Shown here piece after piece: positions 41,686 to 49,822 of a stretch of 64,000 bases of DNA. Origin of the DNA: Nocardioides sp. JS614 (lineage in GTDB: Bacteria > Actinomycetota > Actinomycetes > Propionibacteriales > Nocardioidaceae); NCBI RefSeq assembly GCF_000015265.1, contig NC_008699.1:1860001-1924000 (forward strand), read 5' to 3'. The notes beneath the pieces were generated by a model. It was not told the origin of the DNA. It saw nothing but the letters and a program-made list of their open reading frames with translations, and did not search any database. The translations under genes were made by a program, and so were the position numbers. Numbering within the stretch: position 1 is the stretch's first letter; each line of letters starts with the position of its first letter.

Positions 41686-42531
41686 ATGATCCGATCTCGT
41701 GAGGTGCCCGGACAACGCCGCAACCGCGCGGCGGGTTACGTCGTCGCCCGGCTTCTGGTCGCGCTGCTTCTGGTCGACCTGCTGGTGCTCGCCCTGGTCG
41801 CGGTGATCCCGGCCACGGCCAGCGCCGACCCGCCACCCGTGACACCGCTGCCCACCGGCACCGACGTCGACTACCAGCTGGGCGGCGCCGCCGAGATGCC
41901 CGACCACGTCGGGATCGTGGTGCGGGACCGGACGGACAGCCCCGCGGACGGGCGGTACAACGTCTGCTACGTCAACGGCTTCCAGACCCAGCCGGACCAG
42001 CGCAGGTTCTGGAAGCGGCACTGGCGCCTGGTGCTGAAGGACGGCGGCGAGCCGGTCGCGGACGAGGCGTGGGGCGAGTGGCTGCTCGACGTACGAACCG
42101 AGGCGAAGCGGGCGGACCTGGCCCGTGTCGTCGGGCGCTGGGTCCGCGGCTGTGCCGCCGACGGCTTCGACGCCGTCGAGTACGACAACCTGGACTCGTT
42201 CACCCGCAGCCACCGGCTGGTCGCGCGCCGGCAGGCGCTCGCCTACGCGCGCCTGCTCGTCCGCGCGGGGCACCGGGCCGGCCTCGCGGTCGGGCAGAAG
42301 AACCTCGCGGGGTACGACGGCACCGCGATCGGCTACGACTTCGCCGTCGCCGAGGAGTGCGGCCGCTACCGCGAGTGCGCCTCGTACGTGCGGCACTACG
42401 GTGACCGGGTGCTGGCGATCGAGTACCGGCGCGCCAACTTCCGGTGGACCTGTGCCCACGTCGGCGATCGGCTGGCGGTCGTCCTCCGCGACCGTGACCT
42501 GACCCCGACGGGAGTGCACGAGTGGTGCTGA
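41686..42531 (+). CDS. Exported glycoside-hydrolase-like protein (GH114/TM1410 type)
   Basis: A 281-residue protein with a signal sequence (LLVALLLVDLLVLALVAVIPATASA). The domain fits endo-alpha-1,4-polygalactosaminidase-like proteins: YVNGFQTQP, then GCAADGFDAVEYDNLDSF, with the acidic residues of the barrel, and LAVGQKNLAGYDG. The family acts on polygalactosamine in exopolysaccharide. Several starts are possible between 41677 and 41704; the chosen ATG avoids overlap with the divergent protease gene. Its stop overlaps the following hydrolase gene by 10 bases. Confidence 0.75.
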   Translation: MIRSREVPGQRRNRAAGYVVARLLVALLLVDLLVLALVAVIPATASADPPPVTPLPTGTDVDYQLGGAAEMPDHVGIVVRDRTDSPADGRYNVCYVNGFQTQPDQRRFWKRHWRLVLKDGGEPVADEAWGEWLLDVRTEAKRADLARVVGRWVRGCAADGFDAVEYDNLDSFTRSHRLVARRQALAYARLLVRAGHRAGLAVGQKNLAGYDGTAIGYDFAVAEECGRYRECASYVRHYGDRVLAIEYRRANFRWTCAHVGDRLAVVLRDRDLTPTGVHEWC

Positions 42532-43328
42532 ACGAGTCCGGCCCCCACCAGGGGCTGCACGTCACGAGCCTGGGGGAGCGCGGTCCGCTGGTCGCCTTCT
42601 GCCACGGGCTGTTCGGGCAGGGCAAGAACTGGACGACGGTCGCGAAGGCTGTCGCGGAGGACCATCGGGTGCTGCTGGTCGACATGCCGCACCACGGCCG
42701 CTCGGAGTGGGTCGACCACTTCGACTACGTCGACGTCGCCGACCGGGTCGCCGGCCTGTTCGAGGCGGAGGACCCGGTGGCGCTGGTCGGCCACTCGATG
42801 GGCGGGAAGGCCGCGATGGTGCTCGCGCTGCGCCACCCCGAGCTGGTCGAGCGGCTGTGCGTGGTGGACGTGTCGCCGGTCGACTACGAGGAGCGGGGCG
42901 AGTTCGCCGGCTACATCGACGCGATGCTCGCGCTCGACCTGGCCACGCTCGAGCACCGGCGCGACGCCGACGCGGCGCTGGCCGACGCGGTGCCGAGCCC
43001 GACCGTGCGCAGCTTCCTCCTGCAGAACCTGCACCACCACGCGGGGCGGTGGACCTGGCGGCCCAACCTGGCCGTCCTCGGTCGCGACCTGGAGGCTCTC
43101 GGCGGCTGGCCCGAGGACGCGCTCGCCGGACGGCCGCCGTACCAGCGCCCGACGCTGTGGATCGCCGGGCAGCGCTCCGGCTACGTCCGCGACGAGTACG
43201 CCGCGGCCATGGACCGGTGGTTCCCCCTCAACCGCCGGGTCGTGGTCAAGAACGCCGGCCACTGGGTGCACTCCGAGCAGCCGGAGGTCTTCATCGAGGT
43301 GCTGCGCCGCTTCCTCGCCCAGGCCTGA
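42522..43328 (+). CDS. Alpha/beta hydrolase
   Basis: A 268-residue cytoplasmic alpha/beta hydrolase like YbfF. It has the oxyanion region FCHGLFGQGKNW, the nucleophile elbow ALVGHSMGGKAA (Ser), an Asp in the sixth strand region and a final His in KNAGHWVHSE. It starts with GTG inside the end of the preceding gene, indicating coupled translation. Substrate unknown. A long hairpin follows the stop. Confidence 0.85.
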   Translation: MVLNESGPHQGLHVTSLGERGPLVAFCHGLFGQGKNWTTVAKAVAEDHRVLLVDMPHHGRSEWVDHFDYVDVADRVAGLFEAEDPVALVGHSMGGKAAMVLALRHPELVERLCVVDVSPVDYEERGEFAGYIDAMLALDLATLEHRRDADAALADAVPSPTVRSFLLQNLHHHAGRWTWRPNLAVLGRDLEALGGWPEDALAGRPPYQRPTLWIAGQRSGYVRDEYAAAMDRWFPLNRRVVVKNAGHWVHSEQPEVFIEVLRRFLAQA

Positions 43329-43332
43329 CCCC

Positions 43333-43394
43333 GTCGAGTCGGGACTTCCGTCGGTTCATGCGTCAGAACCGACCGTCAGAACTCCCGACTCGAC
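43333..43394. terminator. Bidirectional hairpin between convergent genes
   Basis: Outer arms GTCGAGTCGGGA (43333-43344) and TCCCGACTCGAC (43383-43394) match perfectly; inner arms TCGGTTC and GAACCGA (43351-43372) form a second stem. The structure spans the end of the CGNR gene and follows the hydrolase gene, so it probably ends both transcripts. Confidence 0.65.
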
Positions 43395-43918
43395 CGGCGG
43401 GCGCGGTAGGCGGCCACGGCGTTGCGGTTGCCGCAGGCGGTGGAGCAGAAGCGCTTCGAGCGGTTGCGGGAGAGGTCGAGGACCACGCCGTCGCAGGAGT
43501 CGTCGGCGCACACCCCGAGGCGCGACATCTCGTCCGCGCGGATCACGTCGATCATCGCCATCGCGGTCTCGACCAGGATCCGGGTCGGCAGGTCCTGCTC
43601 GGGTGCGACCGCGTGCAGGTGCCAGTCCCAGACGTCGTGGCGCACCAGCTGGGGCACCGCGGCGGCCTCGGCGAGCATCGCGTTCACCATCTCGACCGCG
43701 TGGTCGCGATCGGCGGTGAGCAGGTCGTAGAGCGCCGGCCGGATCGCTCGGACCGCGTCCAGCTCGGCGCGGTCGCGGTCGTGCCGGCCGGTGTACTCGA
43801 ACTCGGCGTAGAACGCGTCCAGGTCCTCGACCCTGGTCAACGTGTCCGGCTCCAGCCTCGAGTTCGCCAGGATCGCCGCCGCCTGGAGGGACGCCTCGGT
43901 GTCATGGGTGAACGGCAC
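43376..43918 (-). CDS. CGNR zinc-finger regulator
   Basis: A 180-residue protein with an N-terminal ABATE (stress-induced) domain and a C-terminal CGNR zinc finger: CADDSCDG, then FCSTACGNRNAVAAYR. This family is thought to be transcriptional regulators, often near efflux genes. The GTG start lies six bases after TAACCT, a -10-like box, so it may be leaderless. The divergent neighbour is a drug/metabolite exporter, a typical pairing. Confidence 0.88.
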   Translation of the reverse strand: MPFTHDTEASLQAAAILANSRLEPDTLTRVEDLDAFYAEFEYTGRHDRDRAELDAVRAIRPALYDLLTADRDHAVEMVNAMLAEAAAVPQLVRHDVWDWHLHAVAPEQDLPTRILVETAMAMIDVIRADEMSRLGVCADDSCDGVVLDLSRNRSKRFCSTACGNRNAVAAYRARRSSREF

Positions 43919-43919
43919 G

Positions 43920-43949
43920 TTGACAGGTTACACGACGTGGCACTAGCGT
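43920..43949 (+). promoter_or_regulatory. Promoter of the EamA transporter gene
   Basis: Consensus TTGACA (43920-43925), an 18-bp spacer and TAGCGT (43944-43949) lie before the ATG at 43958, so the message would be leaderless or nearly so. The minus-strand promoter of the CGNR gene overlaps this region (TAACCT box at 43925-43930). The regulator could therefore control both genes from one site. Confidence 0.6.
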
Positions 43950-43957
43950 CATGTGTC

Positions 43958-44941
43958 ATGGCGACGTTGGCCCATGACGAGGCATCCGATCGGCTGGTGC
44001 CCGCCACGGGCGGCTCCCGGCTGCTGAGCGGGCTGGGCTTCGCGTTGCTCTCGGCCGTCTCCTTCGGGATGTCCGGCGCCCTCGCTCGGGAGCTCCTCGA
44101 CGCCGGCTGGAGCGCCGGCGCGATCGTGCTGGTGCGCGTCGGCCTGGCCGCGCTGGTCGTCGTCCCGTTCGGCCTGGTCGCGTTGCGCGGCCGGTGGGGC
44201 CTGCTGCGCCGCAACGCCGGCGTGGTCGCGGTGTACGGCGCGCTGGCCGTCGCGGGGGCGCAGTTCTGCTACTTCTCGGCGGTCGCCCACATGCAGGTCG
44301 GGCCGGCGCTGCTGATCGAGTACACCGCACCCGCCGCGGTGGTGGTGTGGCTGTGGCTGCGGCACGGGCAGCGCCCCGGGTCGATCACCCTCGTGGGCGC
44401 CGCCCTCGCCGCCGCCGGGCTGGTGCTGGTGCTCGACCTGCTCTCCGGGGCCGACCTGAGCGTCCCCGGGGTGCTCTGGGCATTGGCGGCGATGGTCGGC
44501 GCGGCGACGTACTTCGTGATCTCCGCCGACGAGCGCAGCGGCCTGCCGCCGATGGTGCTGGCCGCGGCCGGGCTGGTGCTCGGTGCCGCCGTGCTCGCCG
44601 CGCTCGGGGTCGTCGGGCTGCTGCCGATGCGCGCGTCGACCGACGCCGTCACCTACGCCGGCCGCACCGTCGACTGGTGGGTGCCGCTGCTCGTGCTCGG
44701 CGTGGTGACGGCCGCCATCGCCTACACCAGCGGGATCGCCGCGGCACGGCGGCTCGGCTCGCGGCTCGCGTCCTTCGTCGCGCTGATCGAGGTCCTGGCC
44801 GGCGTGGGGTTCGCCTGGCTGCTGCTCGACGAGCTCCCGCGGGCCGTACAGCTGGTGGGCGGCCTGCTGATCCTGGCCGGGGTCGTCGCCGTCAAGCTCG
44901 GCGAGCGCACGACCGCGGCCGTCCCCACACCGGTTCCCTGA
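43958..44941 (+). CDS. EamA/DMT-family transporter
   Basis: A 327-residue drug/metabolite transporter with ten membrane helices in two EamA repeats. The first repeat begins GLGFALLSAVSFGMSGALARELL; the second at about residue 175. Members of this family export amino acids, nucleosides or toxic metabolites. The ATG agrees with the leaderless promoter. The adjacent divergent CGNR regulator may respond to its substrate. Confidence 0.88.
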   Translation: MATLAHDEASDRLVPATGGSRLLSGLGFALLSAVSFGMSGALARELLDAGWSAGAIVLVRVGLAALVVVPFGLVALRGRWGLLRRNAGVVAVYGALAVAGAQFCYFSAVAHMQVGPALLIEYTAPAAVVVWLWLRHGQRPGSITLVGAALAAAGLVLVLDLLSGADLSVPGVLWALAAMVGAATYFVISADERSGLPPMVLAAAGLVLGAAVLAALGVVGLLPMRASTDAVTYAGRTVDWWVPLLVLGVVTAAIAYTSGIAAARRLGSRLASFVALIEVLAGVGFAWLLLDELPRAVQLVGGLLILAGVVAVKLGERTTAAVPTPVP

Positions 44942-44992
44942 CGCGGCGCCGGCTCGGAGAGGCCGCGCGGCCGGTGAACCGGAAAGTCGTGC

Positions 44993-45050
44993 CGTTTGGT
45001 CACCAACGGCGGTGTGGGAGCGTTCCCGGCTTGCGGTTGGTGACCAAACG
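44993..45050. terminator. Bidirectional hairpin between EamA and AI-2E genes
   Basis: Perfect 15-bp arms, CGTTTGGTCACCAAC and its complement, are 28 bases apart and lie between two convergent genes. Each arm is nearly a palindrome itself. It may serve as terminator for both genes, or be one more extragenic repeat of the kind common in this window. Confidence 0.6.
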
Positions 45051-45077
45051 ACAACCGGTCGGCGCGCCGGAGACCGC

Positions 45078-46241
45078 TCAGCGGGCGTCCTGGCGGCGGA
45101 CGACGACCTCGCGGGTGAGCATCAAGATGGCGGCGGCGGTGGGGATGGCGAGCAACGCGCCGACCACGCCGAGCAGGGCCGCGCCCACGAGCGCGGCGAT
45201 GACGGTGACGGCGCCGGGGACGTCGACGGAGCGGGACATCACCCGGGGGTAGATCACGTAGTTCTCCACCTGCTGGTAGATGACGTAGAAGACGATGCAG
45301 GCGATCCCGATCCTCGGGTCCTCGGCGAAGCCGATCGCCGTCACGACGACCGCGCCGATGGTCGCGCCGATCATCGGGATCACGTCGAGCAGCGCCACCA
45401 CGAAGGCCAGCGCGACGGCGTACTGCCCGAGCCCGACGATGAACAGGAAGACCAGGGACGAGATGCCGGCGCACATCGCGACGATGAAGGCGCCGGAGAC
45501 GTAGCCGCCGACCCCGCGCAGCACCCGGTCGCCGAGCAGGGCGACCCGCTCGCGGCGCGAGGCCGGAGCGAGCTGGTAGAGCGCCTTCTTGGTCTTGTCG
45601 AGGGAGGCGAGGAAGTACAGCGTCAGCACGATCACGATGAAGGCGTTGGCCAGCGCGGACAGCACCGCCAGACCGATGCCGAGCACCCCGCCGAACAGCG
45701 TGCTGACGTAGTTGCCGTCGCTGACGTACTCCTTGACCTTGTCGATCACGTCGTACTCGGCGTCGAGCTCTTGGATCCGGCGGTTCTGCTGCAGGCTGTC
45801 GAGCCAGTCCGGCGCGTTGTCGGTGATCGACTGCACCTGGTCGGTGATCACGGGCACGATCGCGACGAGGAACAGTCCGAGCGCGGCGAGCGCGGCCACG
45901 ATGACGGTGAGTACGGCGTACGGGCGGCGCATGCCGTGCCGCTCGAAGAACTCGACCGCCGGGTTGAGGCCCGCGGCGAGGAACAGCGCCACGACCACCA
46001 GGACCAGCGTGGGGCCGATCGAGACGACCAGCCCGCCCAGCCACCAGGCGACGAACAGGCCCAGGCCGCCGAAGAATCCCCACACGAACGGCGAGTGCCG
46101 GGAGAGCGGCGCGCCGAGCTCGCCGAGGTACTCGCCACTGCCGGCGGGGTCCGCCTCCAGGGCGGCGTCGGCCGGGTCCTCTGCCGCCTCGGTCGTGGCG
46201 GCGAGGTCTCCCTCCGGGGTGTCCCGGGGGGAGTCGGTCAC
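45078..46241 (-). CDS. AI-2E family transporter
   Basis: A 387-residue membrane protein with about eight helices and a short central helical domain (residues 130-180), typical of the AI-2E/PerM family. The second half carries IPMIGATIGAVVVTAIGF and YVIYPRVMSRSV. Members move autoinducer-2, ions or other substrates; the role here is unknown. It starts with GTG overlapping the stop of the coiled-coil protein gene (GTGA), so the two are coupled. Confidence 0.85.
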   Translation of the reverse strand: MTDSPRDTPEGDLAATTEAAEDPADAALEADPAGSGEYLGELGAPLSRHSPFVWGFFGGLGLFVAWWLGGLVVSIGPTLVLVVVALFLAAGLNPAVEFFERHGMRRPYAVLTVIVAALAALGLFLVAIVPVITDQVQSITDNAPDWLDSLQQNRRIQELDAEYDVIDKVKEYVSDGNYVSTLFGGVLGIGLAVLSALANAFIVIVLTLYFLASLDKTKKALYQLAPASRRERVALLGDRVLRGVGGYVSGAFIVAMCAGISSLVFLFIVGLGQYAVALAFVVALLDVIPMIGATIGAVVVTAIGFAEDPRIGIACIVFYVIYQQVENYVIYPRVMSRSVDVPGAVTVIAALVGAALLGVVGALLAIPTAAAILMLTREVVVRRQDAR

Positions 46242-47503
46242 GCTTCGTCCTTGGTGAAGCCGGTGATCACCTCGTGCAGCGAGGCGAGCTGGGCGGTGAT
46301 GGCCTCGCGCCGCTTGGCGAGCCGCTCGACCTCGGCGCGAACGGCGGCCAGCTCGCGCTCGGCCTCGGCGTTGCCGGTGGAGGTGATCGCCTCGGCCTGG
46401 GTCCGCGCGGAGGTCACGATCTGCTCGGCCTCGCGGCGGGCCCGGCTGAGCAGGGCCTCGGCCTCGGTCGCCGCCTGGTTGCGGTGCTCGGTCGCCTGGG
46501 TCATCGCGTCGTGGGCGCGCTGCTCCGCGGCACCGGCGCGCTCCTCGGCCTCCTCGACCAGGCGCCGGGTCTCGGCGGTCGCGCTGGCGTGGTGGTCGGT
46601 GGCCTCGCGCGCCAGCCGCTCCTTCTCGACGGCGAGCGAGCGGCGGGCCTCCTGCACCTCACGGTCGGCGGCGGCCCGCATCTGCTCGGCCTCGCGCTTG
46701 GCCGAGGTGCGCAGCTCGTTGGCCTCCTGGGCAGCGGCCAGGCGGAGCTGCGCCGCCTGCCGGTTGGCCGACTCGACCAGGTCCTGCGCCTCGCTCCTGG
46801 CCAGCGCCCGCTCCTGCTCGGCGTCGGCCATCAGCCGGGAGCGGTTCTCGTCGAGCTCCTTGAGCTGGACCAGCCGCATGTCCTCGGTCTCGCGCGCGGC
46901 GTCGGCGCGCATCGCCTTCGCGTCGCGCGCGGCCTGCTCGCGGATCTCGACGGCGTCGCGCTGTGCGGTCTCGCGGACCTCGGCGGCCTCCTCCTCGGCG
47001 AGCCGCAGCATCGCGCTCGCCCGGCCACCCAGCCCGGCGTACGACGGCGCCTCGTTCTCGGCGAGCTCCTGGCGCATCCGCTCGGCCTGCTCCTCCAGCT
47101 CGAGGACCCGGCGCTCGGACTCGGTGAGGCTGGTGCTGAGCCCGGCCTTCTCGGTGGTGAGCTGGCGGACCCGGGCGTCGACCGCGTCGCGGTCGTAGCC
47201 TCCGCGGCGGACCACCGGGAAGCCCGCGGGCGCGGCGGGCGCACCGCCGCCGACCGGCTGGCCGGCGGGTCGGGACCCGCTGGGCGGCGGCACCGGACCG
47301 CGCTGGGCCGGGCGCGCCGGGGCCGGGGCCGGAGCCGCGGCGGCCGGCGCCGCGGACGGCTGCTGCGGCTGCTCGCCCTGTGCCGGACGGGACGGCTTGG
47401 GCGGGACGGTCGGCAGCACCTGGGTCGCCTCCTCGTCGGAGGGCGTCGAGGCGTGCTCCTCGGGCTCGTTGTCGTCGAAGATGGACAGTCCCTGGTCGCT
47501 CAT
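46238..47503 (-). CDS. Long coiled-coil protein, DivIVA-like
   Basis: A 421-residue protein. Residues 1-100 are disordered and rich in Pro and Ala; then GFPVVRRGGYDRDAVDARVRQL resembles the DivIVA N-terminal membrane-binding motif (G-Y-D-x-x-x-V-D). From about residue 120 to the end the protein is continuous Ala/Glu/Arg coiled coil with MRADAARE-type heptads. Such proteins scaffold the cell pole or division site in actinobacteria. It could act in cell growth; the DivIVA call rests on the GYDxxxVD motif and architecture. GAGGAAG sits eight bases before the ATG. Confidence 0.7.
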   Translation of the reverse strand: MSDQGLSIFDDNEPEEHASTPSDEEATQVLPTVPPKPSRPAQGEQPQQPSAAPAAAAPAPAPARPAQRGPVPPPSGSRPAGQPVGGGAPAAPAGFPVVRRGGYDRDAVDARVRQLTTEKAGLSTSLTESERRVLELEEQAERMRQELAENEAPSYAGLGGRASAMLRLAEEEAAEVRETAQRDAVEIREQAARDAKAMRADAARETEDMRLVQLKELDENRSRLMADAEQERALARSEAQDLVESANRQAAQLRLAAAQEANELRTSAKREAEQMRAAADREVQEARRSLAVEKERLAREATDHHASATAETRRLVEEAEERAGAAEQRAHDAMTQATEHRNQAATEAEALLSRARREAEQIVTSARTQAEAITSTGNAEAERELAAVRAEVERLAKRREAITAQLASLHEVITGFTKDEA

Positions 47504-47737
47504 GAAACGTGCTTCCTCTTCCCGGAGTCGGTCGTGGCCTCGTCGTGGACAGTCTTGCCGATCGGGCCCGCGCAACACACCCCGGCCTCCGACCAAATGT
47601 CGGTGACCGGGGTGGTGGCCGGCTGGGACCCGCGCAGCTCGGTCTCGGTGCGCCGGTCGCGACCTCGTCCGTCGGTCACGCGGCTGCTCGACCCGGCTGC
47701 TGCCGTCCGAGCCTGCACGAGCTCAGGCGCGGGCAGC

Positions 47738-49090
47738 TCACAGGTCGCGGAAGCGGTTGATCTCCTCGAGGTGGCGCGCGCGCATCTCGTGGTCGCGGAC
47801 GCCGAGGCCCTCCTCGGGGGCCAGGCAGAGCACGCCGACCTTGCCCTGGTGGAGGTTCTGGTGGACGTCGAGGGTGGCCTGGCCGACGTCGTCGAGGGCG
47901 TAGGTCTTGGACAGGGTCGGGTGGATCTTGCCCTTGGCGATCAGCCGGTTGGCCTCCCAGGACTCGCGGTAGTTGGCGAAGTGGGAGGAGATGATCTTCT
48001 TGAGGCTCATCCACAGGTAGCGGTTGTCGTACTCGTGCATGTAGCCCGAGGTCGACGCGCAGGTGGTGATCGTGCCGCCCTTGCGGGTCACGTAGACCGA
48101 CGCGCCGAAGGTCTCGCGGCCGGGGTGCTCGAAGACGATGTCGATGTCCTCACCGCCGGTGAGCTCGCGGATCTTGGAGCCGAAGCGCTTCCACTCCCGC
48201 GGGTCCTGGGTCTGCTCGTCCTTCCAGAACCGGTAGCCCTCCTCGTTGCGGTTGATGATCAGCTCGGCGCCCATCTTGCGGCAGATCTCGGCCTTCTCCT
48301 CACTCGAGACCACGCAGATCGGGTTGGCGCCGCCGTTGAGGGCGTACTGGGTCGCGAAGCCGCCCAGGCCGCCCGAGGCGCCCCAGATCAGCACGTTGTC
48401 GCCCTGCTTCATGTCGCCGCCGTTCTTGGAGACCAGCTGGCGGTACGCCGTGCAGTTGACCAGACCGGGGGAGGCGGCCTCCTCCCAGGTCAGGTGGGCG
48501 GGCTTGGGCATCAGCTGGTTGGCCTTGACCAGTGCGATCTGGGCCAGCCCGCCGAAGTTCGTCTCGAACCCCCAGATCCGCTGCTCGGGGTCGAGCATCG
48601 TGTCGCTGTGGCCGTCGGGGTGCTCCAGCTCGACCGAGAGGCAGTGCGCCACGACCTCGGTGCCCGGCTTCCACAGATGCACGCCGGGCCCGGTGGCGAG
48701 CACCACGCCGGCGAGGTCGGAACCGACCACGTGGTAGGGCAGGTCGTGCCGCTTGGCCAGCGGCGAGAGCCGCCCGTAGCGCTCCAGGAAGCCGAACGTG
48801 GAGGCGGGCTCGAAGATCGAGGTCCACACCGTGTTGTAGTTGATCGCCGACGCCATCACCGCGACGTAGGCCTCGCCGGGGCCGAGCTCGGGCAGCGGCA
48901 CGTCCTCGACGTGCAGCGACTTGCGCGGGTCCTTCTCCTTCGTGGCGAGGCCGTCGAACATGTCGACCTCGTCCTTGTGCACCGTCACCGCCCGGTAGGA
49001 CTCGGGCAGGTCGAGGCCGGCGAAGTCGGCCTCGGTGGCACTCCGCGGGTCGTCGGAGGCGGCCATGATCGCGTCGAGGATGTGCTGCAC
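47738..49090 (-). CDS. ccr: Crotonyl-CoA carboxylase/reductase
   Basis: The key enzyme of the ethylmalonyl-CoA pathway: it carboxylates crotonyl-CoA with CO2 and NADPH to ethylmalonyl-CoA. The 450-residue MDR-family protein has the CCR-specific N-terminus, SAINYNTVWTSIFEP, the substrate/CO2 region (FGFLERYGRLS; VNCTAYRQLV), the NADPH motif WGASGGLGGFATQYA, and EHPGRETFGASVYV with a CO2-binding His. It starts with GTG, five bases after AGGAG. Its promoter carries the TTACCCACGGGTAA palindrome. Ethylmalonyl-CoA mutase is at 21 kb and the epimerase is directly upstream. Confidence 0.95.
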   Translation of the reverse strand: MQHILDAIMAASDDPRSATEADFAGLDLPESYRAVTVHKDEVDMFDGLATKEKDPRKSLHVEDVPLPELGPGEAYVAVMASAINYNTVWTSIFEPASTFGFLERYGRLSPLAKRHDLPYHVVGSDLAGVVLATGPGVHLWKPGTEVVAHCLSVELEHPDGHSDTMLDPEQRIWGFETNFGGLAQIALVKANQLMPKPAHLTWEEAASPGLVNCTAYRQLVSKNGGDMKQGDNVLIWGASGGLGGFATQYALNGGANPICVVSSEEKAEICRKMGAELIINRNEEGYRFWKDEQTQDPREWKRFGSKIRELTGGEDIDIVFEHPGRETFGASVYVTRKGGTITTCASTSGYMHEYDNRYLWMSLKKIISSHFANYRESWEANRLIAKGKIHPTLSKTYALDDVGQATLDVHQNLHQGKVGVLCLAPEEGLGVRDHEMRARHLEEINRFRDL

Positions 49091-49131
49091 ATCGGCTCCT
49101 GGTGAGGTCGGTTCGCGTCGGGGGATGGCCG

Positions 49132-49169
49132 GACCTTACCCACGGGTAACAGGGGGTAACACCCCCTGT
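49132..49169. promoter_or_regulatory. ccr promoter and operator region
   Basis: On the minus strand TAAGGT (49138-49133) is a -10 box about 40 bases before the ccr GTG. It is part of ACCCGTGGGTAAGGTC, repeated base for base before the thiolase gene. The symmetric core TTACCCACGGGTAA (49136-49149) looks like a TetR-type operator. A second perfect palindrome with 9-bp arms, ACAGGGGGT-AAC-ACCCCCTGT (49149-49169), lies right next to it and could be another operator or the terminator of the epimerase gene. Confidence 0.6.
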
Positions 49170-49228
49170 GATGTGTTCCTCAGTGCGAAAACGGGGTGTG
49201 GGGGCGCGGCGCGCGCCCCCGCCGGGGG

Positions 49229-49675
49229 TCAGTCTGCGGGCTCGGTGGCCGGCTCGACAAGCTCGACCAGGATGCCACCCGCGTCCTTGGGGTGGATGAA
49301 GTTGACCCGCGATTTGGACGTGCCGCGCCGCGGCTCGTCGTACAGGAGCCGCAGCCCGCGCTCGCGCAGGATCGCGGCCACCGCCTCCACGTCGGTGACC
49401 CGGTAGGCCATCTGCTGGATGCCCGGACCGGAGCGGTCCAGGAACTTCGCGATCGTCGAGTTCTCGTCGAGCGGGGCCAGCAGCTGGATGTGCGACCCGG
49501 AGTCGCCGACGGCCATCATCGCCTCCCGGACACCCTGTTCCTCGTTGGTCTCCTGGTGCGCCAGGCGCATCCCGTAGACCTCCTCGTAGAACGTGATCGC
49601 GGCGTCCAGGTCGGGGACGGCCACGCCCACGTGGTCGATCGCGGTGAACAGGTGTGCCGGTACGTCGAGACTCAT
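49229..49675 (-). CDS. mce: Methylmalonyl-CoA epimerase
   Basis: Interconverts the (2R) and (2S) forms of methylmalonyl-CoA, and acts on ethylmalonyl-CoA too in the ethylmalonyl-CoA pathway. The 148-residue glyoxalase-fold protein has the metal ligands in TAIDHVGVAVPDL (His), SHIQLLAPL (His/Gln region) and a C-terminal GGILVELVEP (Glu). The ATG gives a family-typical length. It lies between ccr (same strand, downstream) and the divergent thiolase gene. Confidence 0.93.
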   Translation of the reverse strand: MSLDVPAHLFTAIDHVGVAVPDLDAAITFYEEVYGMRLAHQETNEEQGVREAMMAVGDSGSHIQLLAPLDENSTIAKFLDRSGPGIQQMAYRVTDVEAVAAILRERGLRLLYDEPRRGTSKSRVNFIHPKDAGGILVELVEPATEPAD

Positions 49676-49765
49676 GGGTCCATGGTGGCAAGCGGTGCAA
49701 CCGGCCCGACAGGCCATGTGACATGTGTCCCACGGGACCAAAGTCTCGGCCTCTCGCCCCTGCGA

Positions 49766-49783
49766 TGACCCGTGGGTAAGGTC
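49766..49783 (+). promoter_or_regulatory. Thiolase promoter with shared operator
   Basis: TGACCCGTGGGTAA (49766-49779) is an operator-like palindrome and overlaps the -10 box TAAGGT (49777-49782); the start codon is about 40 bases downstream. The 16-bp string ACCCGTGGGTAAGGTC is identical to the one before ccr, with the same spacing to the -10 box, so both genes are probably controlled by one regulator. Confidence 0.6.
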
Positions 49784-49822
49784 GGCCAGAGATACCCCTG
49801 TCGTACTTCCTGGAGGCTCCCC

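Noticed and set aside
44941..45077. Open frames running from both genes into the hairpin region
   Set aside because: They are read-through of frames into a convergent terminator; composition changes at the normal stop codons.
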